Below, in pieces: positions 15,305 through 16,185 of a DNA stretch of 16,185 nucleotides; the first letter of the stretch is position 1; each line of letters begins with the position of its first letter. The stretch covers positions 517 to 16,701 of the forward strand of contig PCXJ01000031.1 in the NCBI GenBank assembly GCA_002787615.1, in the 5' to 3' direction. The notes beneath the pieces were generated by a model. The model saw only the letters and a program-made list of their open reading frames with translations, made no database searches and was not told the origin of the DNA. The stretch is from Alphaproteobacteria bacterium CG11_big_fil_rev_8_21_14_0_20_44_7. Its GTDB lineage: Bacteria > Pseudomonadota > Alphaproteobacteria > Rickettsiales > 21-14-0-20-44-7. Both the position numbers and the translations under genes were made by a program.

Positions 15305-16055
15305 GGGTTTTTACTCCCTCTCTGGCTTCATCGCGCAAATTCTCATGGGCTTTGGGGAATTCGGTTTCAAAGCGTTTGTAATTCTTGCAAGCCTCTGCAT
15401 TTTTGCCGAGCTTTTTGAGCGCAGCCGCCAATTTCATAGTGCTTTCAGCCGCACGAACACCCTTTGGGTCAATTTTATATGATTTCAAATATTCAATTGC
15501 CGCCATATTATAATCATCCTTGCTCGCAGCGATTTCTCCCAACCAAAAGTGGGATTGCCCGACATAGGCAGATTCAGGATTATTTTTAATAATATCGCTA
15601 AAAGCTTTCTCCGCTTGGGGATATTCTTCTTTACCTAAATGAGCAAAGGCTGAATTAAATTCGGCCTCGTCACCTTTTGGCGCTGTTTCAAACGGCACTT
15701 TCACCGTATATTCGCTATTCACTTCACCCGGACGCGTAACATAATATCCGGAACGCTCGCCCATTGCGTCAGATTTAGAGATACTTCTATCGCCCAATGT
15801 ATAGTCTGCACCCTCATCCATATCTTCAACCGGCAAGCTTTGCGCAGGCAGGATTGGTGGTTCGGAAGTCAGATTATTGAGCTGATATTCAAGCTCGTCT
15901 ATGCGGCCATTCAGATGGCGATTCTCTTCCTCAAGCGAGGTTATCCTTGCGCTCATATCACTCAGCATAGATGCCGAGTCATGATCAGCAGCGAATGCCA
16001 TGTTTGAAATTAAGATAAATGCTGCGGAAATGATAAGTAATTTTTTCATGGGCAT
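15291..16055 (-). CDS. cpoB: Periplasmic Tol-Pal partner protein CpoB (YbgF)
   Basis: CpoB is a periplasmic protein that binds TolA and links outer-membrane constriction to septal peptidoglycan synthesis. The 254-residue precursor starts with a signal peptide (basic MPMKK, hydrophobic core, likely cleavage after Ala 22 in AFA-ADH). A coiled coil follows at about 28-63 (SARITSLEEENRHLNGRIDE), the trimerisation part. After a polar linker come TPR-like repeats from about 129 to 240, with AFAHLGKEEYPQAEKAFSDI and SHFWLGEIAASKDDYNMAAI easily seen. Cys 223 and Cys 253 are the only cysteines and could form a periplasmic disulfide. A second ATG at 16049 (MKKLL) is an equally good start; neither has a Shine-Dalgarno site. 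The place between pal and tilS-ftsH is standard for Alphaproteobacteria. The end overlaps tilS by 14 bases. Confidence 0.93.
   Translation of the reverse strand: MPMKKLLIISAAFILISNMAFAADHDSASMLSDMSARITSLEEENRHLNGRIDELEYQLNNLTSEPPILPAQSLPVEDMDEGADYTLGDRSISKSDAMGERSGYYVTRPGEVNSEYTVKVPFETAPKGDEAEFNSAFAHLGKEEYPQAEKAFSDIIKNNPESAYVGQSHFWLGEIAASKDDYNMAAIEYLKSYKIDPKGVRAAESTMKLAAALKKLGKNAEACKNYKRFETEFPKAHENLRDEAREGVKTLGCK
15314..15320 (-). promoter_or_regulatory. Shine-Dalgarno site deciding the tilS TTG start
   Basis: GAGGGAG on the minus strand lies 9 bases before the TTG at 15304, within the last codons of cpoB. The next downstream TTG in frame (15283) has no such site, and an in-frame TAA just upstream excludes a longer protein. 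This supports the unusual start codon. Confidence 0.7.
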
Positions 16056-16083
16056 ATTCTAGGGAATAATTAAAAAATTACAA
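16056..16083 (-). promoter_or_regulatory. Candidate promoter of cpoB
   Basis: Between the pal terminator and cpoB the minus strand has TTGTAA (16078-16083), a 16-base AT-rich spacer and TAGAAT (16056-16061). These match 4 of 6 and 5 of 6 bases of the housekeeping -35 and -10 boxes. TAGAAT touches the first cpoB ATG, so initiation about 7 bases downstream would fall at the second ATG (16049) and give a leaderless message. A promoter is expected here because a terminator precedes the gene, but this AT-rich stretch could produce such matches by chance. Confidence 0.3.
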
Positions 16084-16116
16084 TAAAAAAGCCCGCGAAA
16101 TAATCACGGGCTTTTT
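16084..16116 (-). terminator. Intrinsic terminator after pal, possibly bidirectional
   Basis: On the minus strand the stem GCCCGTG pairs with CGCGGGC (16091-16111, one G-T wobble, loop of 7) and is followed by a run of T (TTTTTT at 16085-16090). On the other strand the same hairpin is followed by TTTTT (16112-16116), so it could stop transcription from either side. It lies between the pal stop and cpoB and should limit read-through from the tol-pal genes. Confidence 0.88.
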
Positions 16117-16147
16117 GTTAAGCGTATGTTTCAGGTTTACTTAACAA
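16115..16147. repeat. Eight-base inverted repeat around the pal stop codon
   Basis: TTGTTAAG at 16115-16122 and CTTAACAA at 16140-16147 are perfect inverted copies separated by 17 bases. The pal stop codon lies between them and the terminator hairpin follows directly in the transcribed direction. It may stabilise the pal mRNA end or be chance; AT-rich stems of this size are not rare. Confidence 0.4.
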
Positions 16148-16185
16148 CCGTTACACCACGGCGGTTACGAGCCCATATTTCAGAA
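16137..16185 (-). CDS. pal: C-terminal end of probable Pal (OmpA-like lipoprotein), 15 codons
   Basis: One minus-strand frame is open from the window edge to TAA at 16137-16139 and reads SEIWARNRRGVTVVK. The W-x-x-NRR-x-V pattern is the usual end of an OmpA-like peptidoglycan-binding domain. Together with cpoB, tilS and ftsH following, this indicates pal, the outer-membrane lipoprotein of the Tol-Pal system. The other two frames have stops in this stretch. Only 15 residues are visible, so the family call rests on the short motif and on gene order. Confidence 0.7.
   Translation of the reverse strand, partial: SEIWARNRRGVTVVK

Overview
The window comes from a bacterium, most likely an alphaproteobacterium. 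Sampling a few lines by eye gives mid-40s % GC. The main reasons for the assignment are two gene orders typical of that class (pal-cpoB-tilS-ftsH and nuoN-birA-coaX), a NuoG of the short mitochondrial-like type with ligands for three iron-sulfur clusters and no N7 cluster, and a BirA without a DNA-binding domain. TGA is used as a stop and tryptophan is TGG, so the ordinary bacterial code applies. I could not assign an order or family.

All genes lie on the minus strand, so transcription runs from high to low coordinates. The right edge holds the last 15 codons of a probable pal, then an intrinsic terminator and a short spacer with a possible promoter. Then follow cpoB (periplasmic Tol-Pal partner), tilS (tRNA-Ile lysidine synthetase, TTG start), ftsH (membrane AAA+ protease), a ridA-family gene and glmM (phosphoglucosamine mutase). 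Next is the distal half of respiratory complex I in canonical order: nuoG, nuoH, nuoI, nuoJ, nuoK, nuoL, nuoM, nuoN. Finally come birA (biotin ligase) and, cut by the left edge, coaX (type III pantothenate kinase).

The block is very compact. From cpoB to coaX no intergenic gap exceeds about 30 bases, and many neighbours overlap by 1, 4, 14 or 17 bases. This suggests one long transcript or a few overlapping ones, with translational coupling through the nuo genes. The only clear terminator separates pal from cpoB. A heat-shock-like promoter candidate sits just upstream of ftsH.

Functionally the genes are housekeeping: envelope constriction and peptidoglycan coordination (pal, cpoB), tRNA decoding (tilS), membrane proteostasis (ftsH), clearance of reactive imines (ridA), amino-sugar supply for the cell wall (glmM), proton-pumping NADH oxidation (nuoG-N), and biotin and CoA cofactor supply (birA, coaX). 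I see no mobile element, CRISPR array, RNA gene or defence system, and no convincing undescribed system. The points worth a second look are the complex I operon split before nuoG and joined to glmM, ridA sitting between ftsH and glmM, the long lysine-rich tail of FtsH, and Shine-Dalgarno-poor starts with promoter-like boxes immediately upstream of ftsH and cpoB.
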